DNA from: Rhodospirillales bacterium CG15_BIG_FIL_POST_REV_8_21_14_020_66_15
GTDB taxonomy: Bacteria > Pseudomonadota > Alphaproteobacteria > Rhodospirillales > Casp-alpha2
DNA: 32,820 bases
Assembly (NCBI GenBank): GCA_002781745.1
Contig: PFFW01000063.1
Coordinates: 1-32,820 of the forward strand
Direction of reading: 5' to 3'
Part shown: positions 23,273 to 31,047 of the stretch, piece by piece
Layout of the letters: the number at the start of each line of letters is the position of its first letter
Numbering within the stretch: the stretch's first letter is position 1
Made by a program: the position numbers and the translations under genes
The notes under the pieces: model-generated
The model's database searches: none
Told to the model about the DNA's origin: nothing
The model's input: the letters and a program-made list of their open reading frames with translations, nothing else

Positions 23273-24961
23273 ATGCCGGCGCCGGTGATCCTGATCCACG
23301 TGGAAGACCCGGGCGCGGCCAACATGGTCCTGGGGCTGGCGGCGGCGCTCGGGGACCTTGGTGCGGAGACCCGCCTGCTGGCCGGAGGCACGGCCGTGAC
23401 CTATCTGCGCGCCCGCGGCGAAATGCCGGAGGAACTGCCGCCCGACAACGACCCGGCGGTGGCGCTGAAAGCGATGAATCCGGCCGTCTGCGTCATCGGC
23501 ACGTCGGAGGCCCCGGACACCTCCGCCTTCGCCCTGACCGAGGAAGCGCGGCGGCGCGGCGCCCCGACCATCTGCCTGGTCGACGGTCCGGCCAACGCGG
23601 ACCGCCGGCTGAAAGGACGGAGCGACGACCCGTTGGCCCATCTGACGGACTGGCTGCTGGTCGCCGACCTGGCAACGCAGGCCGCCTTCAAGGCCCTGGG
23701 CGTCGACGGCGGTCGCATCCGCGTGGTCGGCAATCCGGCGCTCGACCGGGTCCGGGATACGGCCCGCGATCTTGCCCGGCGGGGCCGCGCCGCCGTTCGC
23801 CGCGAGATCTTCCCCGGCCTGCCTGCGGACGGCCCCCTGATCCTGTTCCTGACCGAACTTTCCGACGGCCTGGACACGGCGCAGTTCCAGCGCCGCCCGG
23901 ACTATACCCTGCAAGGCCGCGGCGGCGCCGACGGGCGCACGGAGATCGTGCTGGAAGAGGTTCTGGACGCCGCCGCCCGCGTGGCGCCGGGTGCCCACGT
24001 CGCCCTGCGCCTGCACCCCAAGACGCCGGCCGGCCTGTACGCTGCCTACGCGGGCGAGGTCGCGGCGGTCAGCGCAGGCGACAGCCCCCATCCCGCGTTG
24101 TTCGCGGCCGACCTGGTGATTGGCCTGTCGACGGCGCTTCTCACCGAAGCGGCGGTCATGGGCTGCACCGCGCTGTCCGTGCTGCCGCGCGAGTGCGAGC
24201 GTCGATGGCTGGCAAACACCGAGACGGGACGGATTCCCCAGGTCACCGCCCGCGCCGCACTGCATGGCGCCGTGGCCCATGCGCTTGCCGATCCCACAAG
24301 CTTCATGGCGTCGGGTACGGCGAACGCCCGACGCTCGAACGCCGCGCCGCGCATCGCCCGGGCGATTTGCGCCGTCGCCCGCGGCGAGACACCGCCGCCC
24401 GACGGCACCCTGCCCTATGCGCCCCCGGTCCTGGAAACGCCGCGCCTGGTGCTGGAGCCGTTCCCCGACGGCCTGTTGACCGAGCGTTACGTGGGCTGGC
24501 TGAACGACCCCGAGGTCGTCCGCTTTTCGGAACAACGCCACCAAGCCCATACGATCGAGAGCTGCCGCGCATTCATCGAAAGCTTCGCCGGCACGCCGCA
24601 TGGCCTTTGGGCGATCCGCGAGAAGGCGGCGGACCTTCGCCATATCGGCAACATCTCGACCGAGGTCGACCCCAACGCGGGCGTCGGCGACATCCGCATC
24701 CTGATCGGCGAGCGGAGCGCCTGGGGCACCGGCTTGGGAGCCGAGGCATGGATGCGCGTCATGGCTCATCTGTTCGACGACCTGGGCCTGACTCGCGTCA
24801 CGGCGGGCACGCTCTCAGGCAACACGGGCATGCGGAGGATCATGGAAAAATCCGGCATGCGGGAGACCCACCGCCGCCCCGGTCCGACCCCCGTCGACGG
24901 CCGCGAAATGGAAATGATCTACGCTTGCCGCGAGGCCCGGGATTGGCGGCCGAAGGCGTAA
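23273..24961 (+). CDS. Fusion of a GT-B-like domain and a RimL-type GNAT acetyltransferase
   Basis: This 562-residue protein has two parts. Residues 1-370 look like a GT-B fold: a nucleotide-sugar-type start, ILIHVEDPGAANMVLGLAAA, then RIRVVGNPALDRV, HVALRLHPKT and VIGLSTALLTEAAVMG. I cannot place this part in a named family. Residues 385-562 form a RimJ/RimL-type GNAT (LETPRLVLEPF, SAWGTGLGAEAW, GTLSGNTGMRRIMEKSGM). PseG-PseH fusions, a GT-B-like UDP-sugar hydrolase joined to an acetyltransferase, are known in pseudaminic acid pathways and offer a precedent, but I cannot confirm homology. It is last in the operon, 4 nt after the Gfo/Idh gene. It could supply the missing nucleotide-sugar hydrolase or be a transferase. 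Confidence 0.7.
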   Translation: MPAPVILIHVEDPGAANMVLGLAAALGDLGAETRLLAGGTAVTYLRARGEMPEELPPDNDPAVALKAMNPAVCVIGTSEAPDTSAFALTEEARRRGAPTICLVDGPANADRRLKGRSDDPLAHLTDWLLVADLATQAAFKALGVDGGRIRVVGNPALDRVRDTARDLARRGRAAVRREIFPGLPADGPLILFLTELSDGLDTAQFQRRPDYTLQGRGGADGRTEIVLEEVLDAAARVAPGAHVALRLHPKTPAGLYAAYAGEVAAVSAGDSPHPALFAADLVIGLSTALLTEAAVMGCTALSVLPRECERRWLANTETGRIPQVTARAALHGAVAHALADPTSFMASGTANARRSNAAPRIARAICAVARGETPPPDGTLPYAPPVLETPRLVLEPFPDGLLTERYVGWLNDPEVVRFSEQRHQAHTIESCRAFIESFAGTPHGLWAIREKAADLRHIGNISTEVDPNAGVGDIRILIGERSAWGTGLGAEAWMRVMAHLFDDLGLTRVTAGTLSGNTGMRRIMEKSGMRETHRRPGPTPVDGREMEMIYACREARDWRPKA

Positions 24962-24987
24962 TTTCTTCCCCCCAACCGGTCAAAAAT

Positions 24988-25015
24988 TGCCGGGCAATGC
25001 CGTTTCTGCCCGGTG
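24988..25015 (+). terminator. Hairpin after the large sugar operon
   Basis: CCGGGCA (24990-24996), a 10-nt loop and TGCCCGG (25007-25013) form a perfect 7-bp stem, extended by two G-T pairs. It lies 28 nt after the stop of the last sugar gene. No T run follows directly, although an AT-rich stretch (25032-25061) does. It may slow or end the operon transcript before the fliK promoter. Confidence 0.4.
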
Positions 25016-25048
25016 CATGGTCAGTGCCTCGAAATAAATTTCCTTATT

Positions 25049-25061
25049 TTTCAAAGCATTA
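25049..25061 (+). promoter_or_regulatory. IHF-like site upstream of the fliK sigma-54 promoter
   Basis: TTTCAAAGCATTA matches the IHF consensus WATCAANNNNTTR except at the second base. It lies 17 nt before the -24 element, in an AT-rich patch. IHF often bends DNA at sigma-54 promoters so that an upstream activator can contact the polymerase. A match this short can also occur by chance. Confidence 0.3.
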
Positions 25062-25077
25062 ATATCCGATCGCCAAT

Positions 25078-25093
25078 TGGCCCGATGCTTGCT
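25078..25093 (+). promoter_or_regulatory. Sigma-54 (-24/-12) promoter of fliK-flgD-flgE
   Basis: TGGCCCGATGCTTGCT has GG and GC exactly 10 nt apart and differs from TGGCACG-N4-TTGCW at a single base. Transcription would start near 25104, about 60 nt before the fliK start codon. Sigma-54 control of hook genes is well known in alphaproteobacteria such as Caulobacter. Confidence 0.8.
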
Positions 25094-25162
25094 CATGACT
25101 TCGGCGGAGCAGAACGCCCGTTTTTTGGATCGACAGCCAACGAAGCGTAAGGAACGAGCACG

Positions 25163-26995
25163 ATGGATCACGTAACGGCCACAAGTTCAGGTATCGCCGG
25201 GGTAGCCGCGAGACAGCAGCAGGCGGGGCGTTTCGCCACCCATGCGCAGCTCTTCGACTCCTTCCATGCCCTGGTCATGGACATGCAGGGCAAGATCCTG
25301 GATCCCGCCAAAACCCATCTGGTGGAAACCCGAAACGTCGCGCGCATCGAGCGCCCGTCCGACGACCGTGGCGACAGCTACCGCGAGCGCTTTGCCGCCC
25401 GCGACGTGACCCGCGTCGAGACGGAACCCCGGTCGCGGTATGACGAACGGCAGCGCCGGTTCGCCGACGAGTATTCGGTCGCTCCGCGCGCCGACGACGG
25501 CCCCGACTATGGCGACAAGCGACGCAACGACCAGACCGACGTCGCCGCCACCGAGCAGAGCACCCAGGCCGGAAACGACCGCGGCGCATCCGACGGCCGC
25601 CGCCAGGACGCCGTCAACCGGGATGGAGACGCCGGAACCGCCGACACGTCCAAGAACGCGAGCGGACAGTCCGGCACGCAGAAACCGGAAGCCGCCGCCA
25701 ACGCCGGCAACGGCGGACAATCGGGCACGCAGCCCCAGACCCAGAACCAGGGACAAAACGCGACCCTGGTCCAGGCGTCCCTCGCAGGCAGCCAGGTCGA
25801 CGCCATCCTGAGCACGCTGGCCTCCCAGACGCCGGGCCAGGAAACGGCGAAGCAGGTGTCGCAAATTGCCCAATCCATTGGCGACAAGGTCGTGGAGACG
25901 GTGCAGGCCGACCCGCAGGCCGGCAGGGACCAGCGCGGCGTAAACCACGACCTTATCCGCGCCAACCTTCAGGCGCAGCACATCCGCAACATCGCGAATC
26001 TTCAGACCAACGGCCAAGCCAACGGGGACGGCGCAAAACAGGCCGAGTCGCTGCTACAGGCCCAGGCCGGCAAGATTGCCGAAGCCGTGGGCGGTGACGC
26101 CAAGCTGGTGGTGAACGTGAACGTTCGGGACGACGCGGCCCTTCTCAACGGCCGGCCGCTGTCGGCCCTGAGTGCCGCGTCCGCCGTCGCTTCGGGCCCA
26201 CAGCAGTCGGCACAACCGGGCCAGCAGGCGCAGAACGCGCAGCAGGCCCAGATCCAGAATCCGATCGCCCAGGCCGCCATGCTCCAGAGCCACCAGAACC
26301 CGGCGCAGGGTCAGGCCGCCCAGACCCAGGCCCAGACAGGCCAGGCCGCCCAGGCCCAGACCGCGGCGCAGATCACCGCCGAAGCCAAGGGACCGGTCCA
26401 GGCGTCGTCCGGTGCGTCCAACGCGGGCACGCACGGCTCCAACACGTCGGGCGACGGCAACGCCGCCCAGGCCAACGCCAACGCCAACGCCAACCAGGCC
26501 CAGTCGTCGCATCAGGCGCAGCAGGCCCACAAGACGGCGCAACAGCATCAACCCAATCAGGCCGCCCGGAACAAGGTGGTCGACCAGGTCACCGTGCAGA
26601 TCAACAAGGCGATCAAGGCCGGTGCCGACAAGATCAACATCCGGCTGTATCCGCAGCACCTGGGCCGCGTCGAGGTGCGCCTAGAGGTTGCCCACGACGG
26701 CCGCACGGTCGCCATGGTGACCGCCGACAAGCCGGAAACCCTGGAAATGCTGCGGCGCGATTCCGACCAGCTTTCCAAGGCCCTGCAGGACGCGGGCCTG
26801 GACATGCAGTCCGGCGACCTGAACTACAACCTGAAGGGTCAGGAAGACGGCAAGAAGCAGCAGAACATCGCCTCGGGCAGGACCGGCGGCGAGGAATTCG
26901 AGGACGACACCCTTTCTTCCGACGTCATGGACACGGCCATGGCCGCCCACGAGATGGGCGTCCTCCACAACGGCCGGGTCGACATCAGGGCATAA
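25163..26995 (+). CDS. fliK: Flagellar hook-length control protein FliK
   Basis: The 610-residue protein has the FliK layout. Residues 1-180 are charged and low-complexity. A long Ala/Gln/Asn-rich unstructured middle (about 330-470) follows, as expected of a secreted molecular ruler. The globular Flg_hook domain is at about 470-570 (VTVQINKAIKAG, INIRLYPQHLGRVEVRLEV, LQDAGLDMQSGDLNY). FliK measures the hook and switches the export apparatus from hook to filament substrates. It has a sigma-54 promoter upstream and is first in the fliK-flgD-flgE set. The Gln/Ala repeats make the gene body repetitive (QAQ, AQAN runs), so its length may vary between strains. Start ATG 25163 follows GTAAGGAACGAG. 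Confidence 0.9.
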   Translation: MDHVTATSSGIAGVAARQQQAGRFATHAQLFDSFHALVMDMQGKILDPAKTHLVETRNVARIERPSDDRGDSYRERFAARDVTRVETEPRSRYDERQRRFADEYSVAPRADDGPDYGDKRRNDQTDVAATEQSTQAGNDRGASDGRRQDAVNRDGDAGTADTSKNASGQSGTQKPEAAANAGNGGQSGTQPQTQNQGQNATLVQASLAGSQVDAILSTLASQTPGQETAKQVSQIAQSIGDKVVETVQADPQAGRDQRGVNHDLIRANLQAQHIRNIANLQTNGQANGDGAKQAESLLQAQAGKIAEAVGGDAKLVVNVNVRDDAALLNGRPLSALSAASAVASGPQQSAQPGQQAQNAQQAQIQNPIAQAAMLQSHQNPAQGQAAQTQAQTGQAAQAQTAAQITAEAKGPVQASSGASNAGTHGSNTSGDGNAAQANANANANQAQSSHQAQQAHKTAQQHQPNQAARNKVVDQVTVQINKAIKAGADKINIRLYPQHLGRVEVRLEVAHDGRTVAMVTADKPETLEMLRRDSDQLSKALQDAGLDMQSGDLNYNLKGQEDGKKQQNIASGRTGGEEFEDDTLSSDVMDTAMAAHEMGVLHNGRVDIRA

Positions 26996-27040
26996 AGGGA
27001 TCGTCCCGGCGCGCCAGGCTAAGGGATAGGAAACGAAGCG

Positions 27041-27772
27041 ATGTCCATCATCAACGGCATTTCAAGTACGGTGAATACCGATCCGAACAGCAAGTCGGCG
27101 CAAAACGCCCAGTCGCTCGAGGAGGACCTGAACCGTTTCCTTACCCTGCTGACCACCCAGCTGCAGCACCAGGACCCGCTCGATCCCATGGATGCGACCG
27201 AGTTCACGTCGCAGCTCGTGCAGTTCGCCAGCGTCGAACAGCAGATATTCCAGAACTCCAACCTGGAAAAGCTGCTCGCCGTGCAGGAAACCAACAAGCT
27301 GTCCAGCCTGGTCGGCTTCATCGACAACGTCGTCGAGGTCGAGGGCCAGGACCTGGTTCTGGACCAGGGCAGTTCACGCTTCACCTACAGCATCCCGATC
27401 GGCGCGGTGCAAACCAAGATCACGATCACCGACGCGGCGGGCTTGCAGGTCTTCACCGCCGACGGCCAGACCCAGCCCGGCATCCATTCCGTGGAATGGG
27501 ACGGCACCGACAAGAATGGCCAGCAGCAACCCGATGGACTCTACCGGGTGCAGGTCACGACCTTCGACCGCCAGAACAACCTGCTCGACGTGCTCCACAC
27601 CACCTTCGGCCGGGTCACGGGCGGCGGCGTGGTGGACGGCAAGACGACCCTGTTCATGGGTCCGCTGCGCGTCGATCAGGACAGCGTGCTGTCGGTCCAG
27701 AAACCGGAATCGACGCCGACCAGCAGTGACGGCGGGACTGGTACGGTTCCGGTTCCGGAACCCACGGCCTAG
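27041..27772 (+). CDS. flgD: Flagellar hook-capping protein FlgD
   Basis: This 243-residue protein has the conserved FlgD N-terminal segment (FLTLLTTQLQHQDPLDPMD, then ATEFTSQLVQFASVEQQ) followed by the SSLVGFIDN turn. The C-terminal FlgD Ig-like and tudor-like domains are at about 100-215 (GIHSVEWDGTDKNGQQQPDGLYRV). FlgD caps the growing hook and helps add FlgE subunits. The last 25 residues are Pro/Ser/Thr-rich and may be unstructured. It starts 45 nt after fliK and runs in the same direction to flgE, so the three genes are probably one transcript. Confidence 0.95.
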   Translation: MSIINGISSTVNTDPNSKSAQNAQSLEEDLNRFLTLLTTQLQHQDPLDPMDATEFTSQLVQFASVEQQIFQNSNLEKLLAVQETNKLSSLVGFIDNVVEVEGQDLVLDQGSSRFTYSIPIGAVQTKITITDAAGLQVFTADGQTQPGIHSVEWDGTDKNGQQQPDGLYRVQVTTFDRQNNLLDVLHTTFGRVTGGGVVDGKTTLFMGPLRVDQDSVLSVQKPESTPTSSDGGTGTVPVPEPTA

Positions 27773-27783
27773 GGTTTGCAATG

Positions 27784-27805
27784 AGCGGCCCCGCCACCGG
27801 GGCAT
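27784..27805 (+). terminator. Small GC hairpin in the flgD-flgE gap
   Basis: GCCCC-GCCACC-GGGGC, just after the flgD stop, can form a 5-bp stem. It lacks a T run and flgE is expected to be co-transcribed, so it more likely affects mRNA stability than termination. Confidence 0.2.
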
Positions 27806-27876
27806 GGACGAATTCAAAGGACTGACGACCGCCGGAATGGACATGTGACCGACCGGCATTGTTAAGGAGGAAGAAA

Positions 27877-30288
27877 ATGGGTCTTTTTGGTGCACTTAGT
27901 TCGGGCGTGTCGGGCCTTACCGCGCAGTCCAGCGCCATGGGCGCCATCGCCGACAACATCACGAACGTGAACACGATCGGTTACAAGGGCACGCAGGTCA
28001 ACTTCCAGACCCTGGTCACCCGGCAGACCTCGTCGACGTTCTTCTCGGCCGGCGGCGTGCAGTCCCGTCCCCGCACCGACGCGGGCATCCAGGGCCTGCT
28101 GCAATCCTCGACGTCGCAGACCGACCTGGGCATCTCGGGGCAGGGCTTCTTCGTGGTCAACGAAGCGGCCGTGCCGACGCTGTCGAACGAATTCCTGTTC
28201 ACCCGCGCCGGCCAGTTCTTCCAGGACAACAACGGGTTCCTGCGCAACACGGCCGGCTTCTTCCTGCAGGCCTTCCCCGTGAACCCTGATGGCCAAATCA
28301 TCCCCAACAACTCGGACATCCTGATCGCCAACACCAACGTCATCTCGACGGACTTCCTGACGACGGTGAACCTGAACCGCGTCGGCGGCACGGCGACGGC
28401 GACGTCGGAAATCGCCGTCGGTGCCAACCTGCCGGCCAACGCGACGGCTGGCCAGACCCACCGCTCGGACGTCCAGTTCTTCGACTCGCTCGGCACGGCG
28501 CGGACGATTTCGTTTCAGTACACGCGCTCCGGGCGTGACAATCAGTGGGACCTCGCCGTCGACCCGCCGTCCGGCAACGACGTGCTGACCCTGGAGGACA
28601 CCAATGCCAACGTCTTCGACAGCCGCGGCCAGGTCGAATTCGACTCCATTCCGGCCAACCGCTCGTCGATCACCATCGACGGTGTCCAGTACCGCTTCCA
28701 GAGCTTCGGCACCTTCACCGCCGACACGACCAACACCTTGACCTTCAACAACGCGGCGTCGACCATCACGGCAGTCACCAACGGCACGTTCTCCAAGCTG
28801 GCGGCGGGCGACGAGATCACTGTCGCCGGCACGACACTGAACAACACCACCTTCATCGTCGCCTCGGTCAGCTCCGATGGCACCACCATCACGACGACCG
28901 TGGCGCCGACCAACGAAGGCCCGCTGACCAGCACCGCGACAATCACACCGGAAGACACCAACACCCTGAAGATCGTCAACACCAGCTCGGCCACGACGAC
29001 CGCCAACTACGTTTCGGCTCTGGTTTCCAAGGTCAAGGCCGCCGACTCCGATTTCGCCAACCACGGCGGCTTCACCAATAACCGCATCGCCGTGTCCGCC
29101 TTCAACGCCTCGTCCGTCCTGTTTTCCGAAGACAGCACGGGCGCCATCACGGTCGACCCCTCGGGCCTGTTGACGACATCCGGTACCGCGGCGACGAAAC
29201 AGACGACATCGTTCACCGTGAAGCAGATTGACAACCTTTACCAGGACCACTTCCAGTTCAAGTTCACCCGCGTGCCCGACGACCAGGACACCGTGACCAT
29301 CAACGGCATCGTCTACGAGTTTGACACCACGGCCGGCGCAACCGCCCTGAACACATCGGGCGCGGTCGGCGTCGACATCAGCACGATCCCCGGCTCGACG
29401 ACCCTGGCCAATATTTCGACCATGCTGAGCCGCCTTGAGGCGGCAATCGAAGCGAACGATCCGGAGTTTGCCTCCGGCGCCTCGACCGTCCGCCTGCGCC
29501 GTGCCAGCGCCTCCGGCGAAACGGCAAGCTTCACGACCGTCGACACGCTGGTCCTTAATACGCTGCCCTCCGGCTCTTACTCCGTGACCTTCTCGAACGG
29601 CTTCGCCAACTCCGGCGGTTCCACCACCCTGCCCACCGGACCGGACGGCAACACGTTGGTCGATCACTCCGGTTCCGACCTGACGCAGGGCAACGCCTTC
29701 ACCATCAACAAGACCAACGCCATCGTCTTCGACTCCTCGGGCCTGCCGTCGTCCATCGCGGTAAAGGAGATCGAGATGCTGGGTTTCAACAACGGTGCCG
29801 CCAACTTCGACGACGACCCGGCGAACGCGGATCAGATCACACTCGACTTCGGCTCCATCGGCATCGCCGACGGCCTGACCCAGTTCGGCAGCGAGTTCAC
29901 GCCGGTGTTCATCAGCCAGGACGGCTCGCAGTTCGGCACCTTTGCCGGCATCACGGTGGCCGACGACGGCCTGATGACGGCGCTGTTCGACAACGGCGAG
30001 ACGCGCCCGGTGTTCAAGATCCCGATCGCCACCTTCGTCAACGTCAACGAACTGGGCTCGCGCACGGGCAACGTGTTCAACTCGACCCAGGCCTCCGGCG
30101 ACCCGACGTTGCGCACCGCCAACTCCGGCCCTGCCGGCGCCATCACGCAGTCGGCGCTCGAAGCCTCGACCGTCGACATCGGCGAGGAGTTCACGAGAAT
30201 GATCGTCGTGCAGCGCGCGTTTTCCGCCGCCACCAAGATCATCACCACGGCGGACGACATGCTCGAGGAACTGGTCCGGCTCCGCTAA
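27877..30288 (+). CDS. flgE: Flagellar hook protein FlgE, unusually long
   Basis: The protein starts MGLFGALSSGVSGLTAQ with the rod-hook motif (AIADNITNVNTIGYKG, about 25-40). It ends with the flagellar basal-body C-terminal helix (ALEASTVDIGEEFTRMIV, then QRAFSAATKIITTADDMLEE). At 803 residues it is about twice the length of enteric FlgE (about 400); the extra length lies in a Thr/Ser/Asn-rich middle (about 220-690) that would form additional surface domains. ATG 27877 has a consensus AAGGAGG 6 nt upstream; an earlier in-frame ATG at 27859 lacks one. The Thr-rich surface could be glycosylated or structural. Last gene of the hook operon, followed by a strong terminator. Confidence 0.93.
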   Translation: MGLFGALSSGVSGLTAQSSAMGAIADNITNVNTIGYKGTQVNFQTLVTRQTSSTFFSAGGVQSRPRTDAGIQGLLQSSTSQTDLGISGQGFFVVNEAAVPTLSNEFLFTRAGQFFQDNNGFLRNTAGFFLQAFPVNPDGQIIPNNSDILIANTNVISTDFLTTVNLNRVGGTATATSEIAVGANLPANATAGQTHRSDVQFFDSLGTARTISFQYTRSGRDNQWDLAVDPPSGNDVLTLEDTNANVFDSRGQVEFDSIPANRSSITIDGVQYRFQSFGTFTADTTNTLTFNNAASTITAVTNGTFSKLAAGDEITVAGTTLNNTTFIVASVSSDGTTITTTVAPTNEGPLTSTATITPEDTNTLKIVNTSSATTTANYVSALVSKVKAADSDFANHGGFTNNRIAVSAFNASSVLFSEDSTGAITVDPSGLLTTSGTAATKQTTSFTVKQIDNLYQDHFQFKFTRVPDDQDTVTINGIVYEFDTTAGATALNTSGAVGVDISTIPGSTTLANISTMLSRLEAAIEANDPEFASGASTVRLRRASASGETASFTTVDTLVLNTLPSGSYSVTFSNGFANSGGSTTLPTGPDGNTLVDHSGSDLTQGNAFTINKTNAIVFDSSGLPSSIAVKEIEMLGFNNGAANFDDDPANADQITLDFGSIGIADGLTQFGSEFTPVFISQDGSQFGTFAGITVADDGLMTALFDNGETRPVFKIPIATFVNVNELGSRTGNVFNSTQASGDPTLRTANSGPAGAITQSALEASTVDIGEEFTRMIVVQRAFSAATKIITTADDMLEELVRLR

Positions 30289-30323
30289 CCGATTCCAGCC
30301 CGGTTGACGACCTGCAATCGATG

Positions 30324-30366
30324 AAGGCCCCGGCACCCCAGATATGGCGGTTTCCGGGGCCTTTTC
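30324..30366 (+). terminator. Strong rho-independent terminator after flgE
   Basis: AAGGCCCCGG (30324-30333) pairs with CCGGGGCCTT (30354-30363) across a 20-nt loop and is followed by a T-rich tail (TTTTCC). It lies 36 nt after the flgE stop and ends the fliK-flgD-flgE transcript. Confidence 0.85.
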
Positions 30367-30435
30367 CTTTGCTCCTCGGAAAATGGACACAGGGTCTCGA
30401 TTCAGGAAAAATTAACGCTGCTCTTTAGCCATTCA

Positions 30436-30455
30436 TTAAAGGTCCGGTCCTTAAA
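30436..30455. promoter_or_regulatory. Near-perfect palindrome upstream of sciP
   Basis: TTAAAGGTCCGGTCCTTAAA is an inverted repeat around CCGG with two symmetric T mismatches. TTAA sits near both ends but 11 nt apart, not the 7 of a CtrA box. Its place in the leader of a CtrA-network regulator suggests an operator, possibly for autoregulation. The protein that binds is unknown. Confidence 0.4.
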
Positions 30456-30521
30456 CTGGGTTCCAGGAACGACAAGCGGAACCGATAACCGCCAGGGAAG
30501 ACGGAACTTAGAGCTGCCATC

Positions 30522-30878
30522 ATGACTTTGCTCAAGCGCCACAACCGAGATGCTTCGGGCCGCGGCACCACTGCCCGCTGCAACGTTGAACCGCTGAGCC
30601 CGCTGGGCCGGCCCATGCGCCTTGAGGACCTGCCGCCGCCCGGCACCAAGAGATGGGTCGCGCGGCGCAAGGCCGAGGTGGTCGCCGCCGTGCGCGGGGG
30701 CCTGATCTCGCTCCAGGACGCGTGCCGGCGCTACTCCCTGTCCGAGGACGAATACCGCACCTGGGAACGCCTGATCGACGACCACGGCCTCAAGGGCCTG
30801 CATACGACCCGCACCCAGGTCTACCGCAACATCGCGCAGCGCAAGGCGGGCCGTTCGGATTTCGCCGCCCGCGCCTGA
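30522..30878 (+). CDS. sciP: DUF1153 protein, SciP-type CtrA antagonist
   Basis: The 118-residue protein contains the conserved DUF1153 segment: LEDLPPPGTKRWVARRKAEV (35-54) continuing into VAAVRGGLISLQDACRRYSL and EYRTWERLIDDHGLKGL. This is a small helix-turn-helix fold. In Caulobacter, SciP binds DNA and CtrA and blocks CtrA-dependent transcription, including flagellar and motility genes. The first 30 residues are longer than in Caulobacter SciP and not conserved, so a later start is possible. It is a single-gene unit between the flgE terminator and a hairpin before fliF, well placed to link flagellar gene expression with the cell cycle. Confidence 0.9.
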   Translation: MTLLKRHNRDASGRGTTARCNVEPLSPLGRPMRLEDLPPPGTKRWVARRKAEVVAAVRGGLISLQDACRRYSLSEDEYRTWERLIDDHGLKGLHTTRTQVYRNIAQRKAGRSDFAARA

Positions 30879-30893
30879 TCGACGCTCTCGCGA

Positions 30894-30912
30894 GTGGGCA
30901 AAAATTGCCCAC
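30894..30912 (+). terminator. Perfect 8-bp hairpin between sciP and fliF
   Basis: GTGGGCAA, loop AAA, TTGCCCAC form a perfect stem-loop 15 nt after the sciP stop. CGTTAACC follows, without a clear T run. It probably ends or attenuates the sciP message before fliF; the adjacent TTAACCACTTCTTCA is a half-match to a CtrA box. Confidence 0.5.
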
Positions 30913-31047
30913 CGTTAACCACTTCTTCACCGCCCCCAAATAACCTGCAAGCAACGGAATTCCTGATCTTTCAGGGTGTTTGGAAACGCCCGGAATCGTT
31001 GGGGAAAAGCCGGCCGGTTCACACTCCTGCAGCCACGGGGGACGCAA

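Noticed and set aside
26180-26560. Repetitive CAGGCCCAG-type sequence as a tandem repeat or mobile element
   Set aside because: It is the Gln/Ala-rich coding region of FliK and stays in frame.
27862-30390. 842-codon minus-strand open frame opposite flgE
   Set aside because: Antisense shadow of flgE with no recognisable domain.
30899-30930. TTAACCACTTCTTCA as a CtrA box for fliF
   Set aside because: The second half-site is TTCA, not TTAA; one match of this kind is expected by chance.
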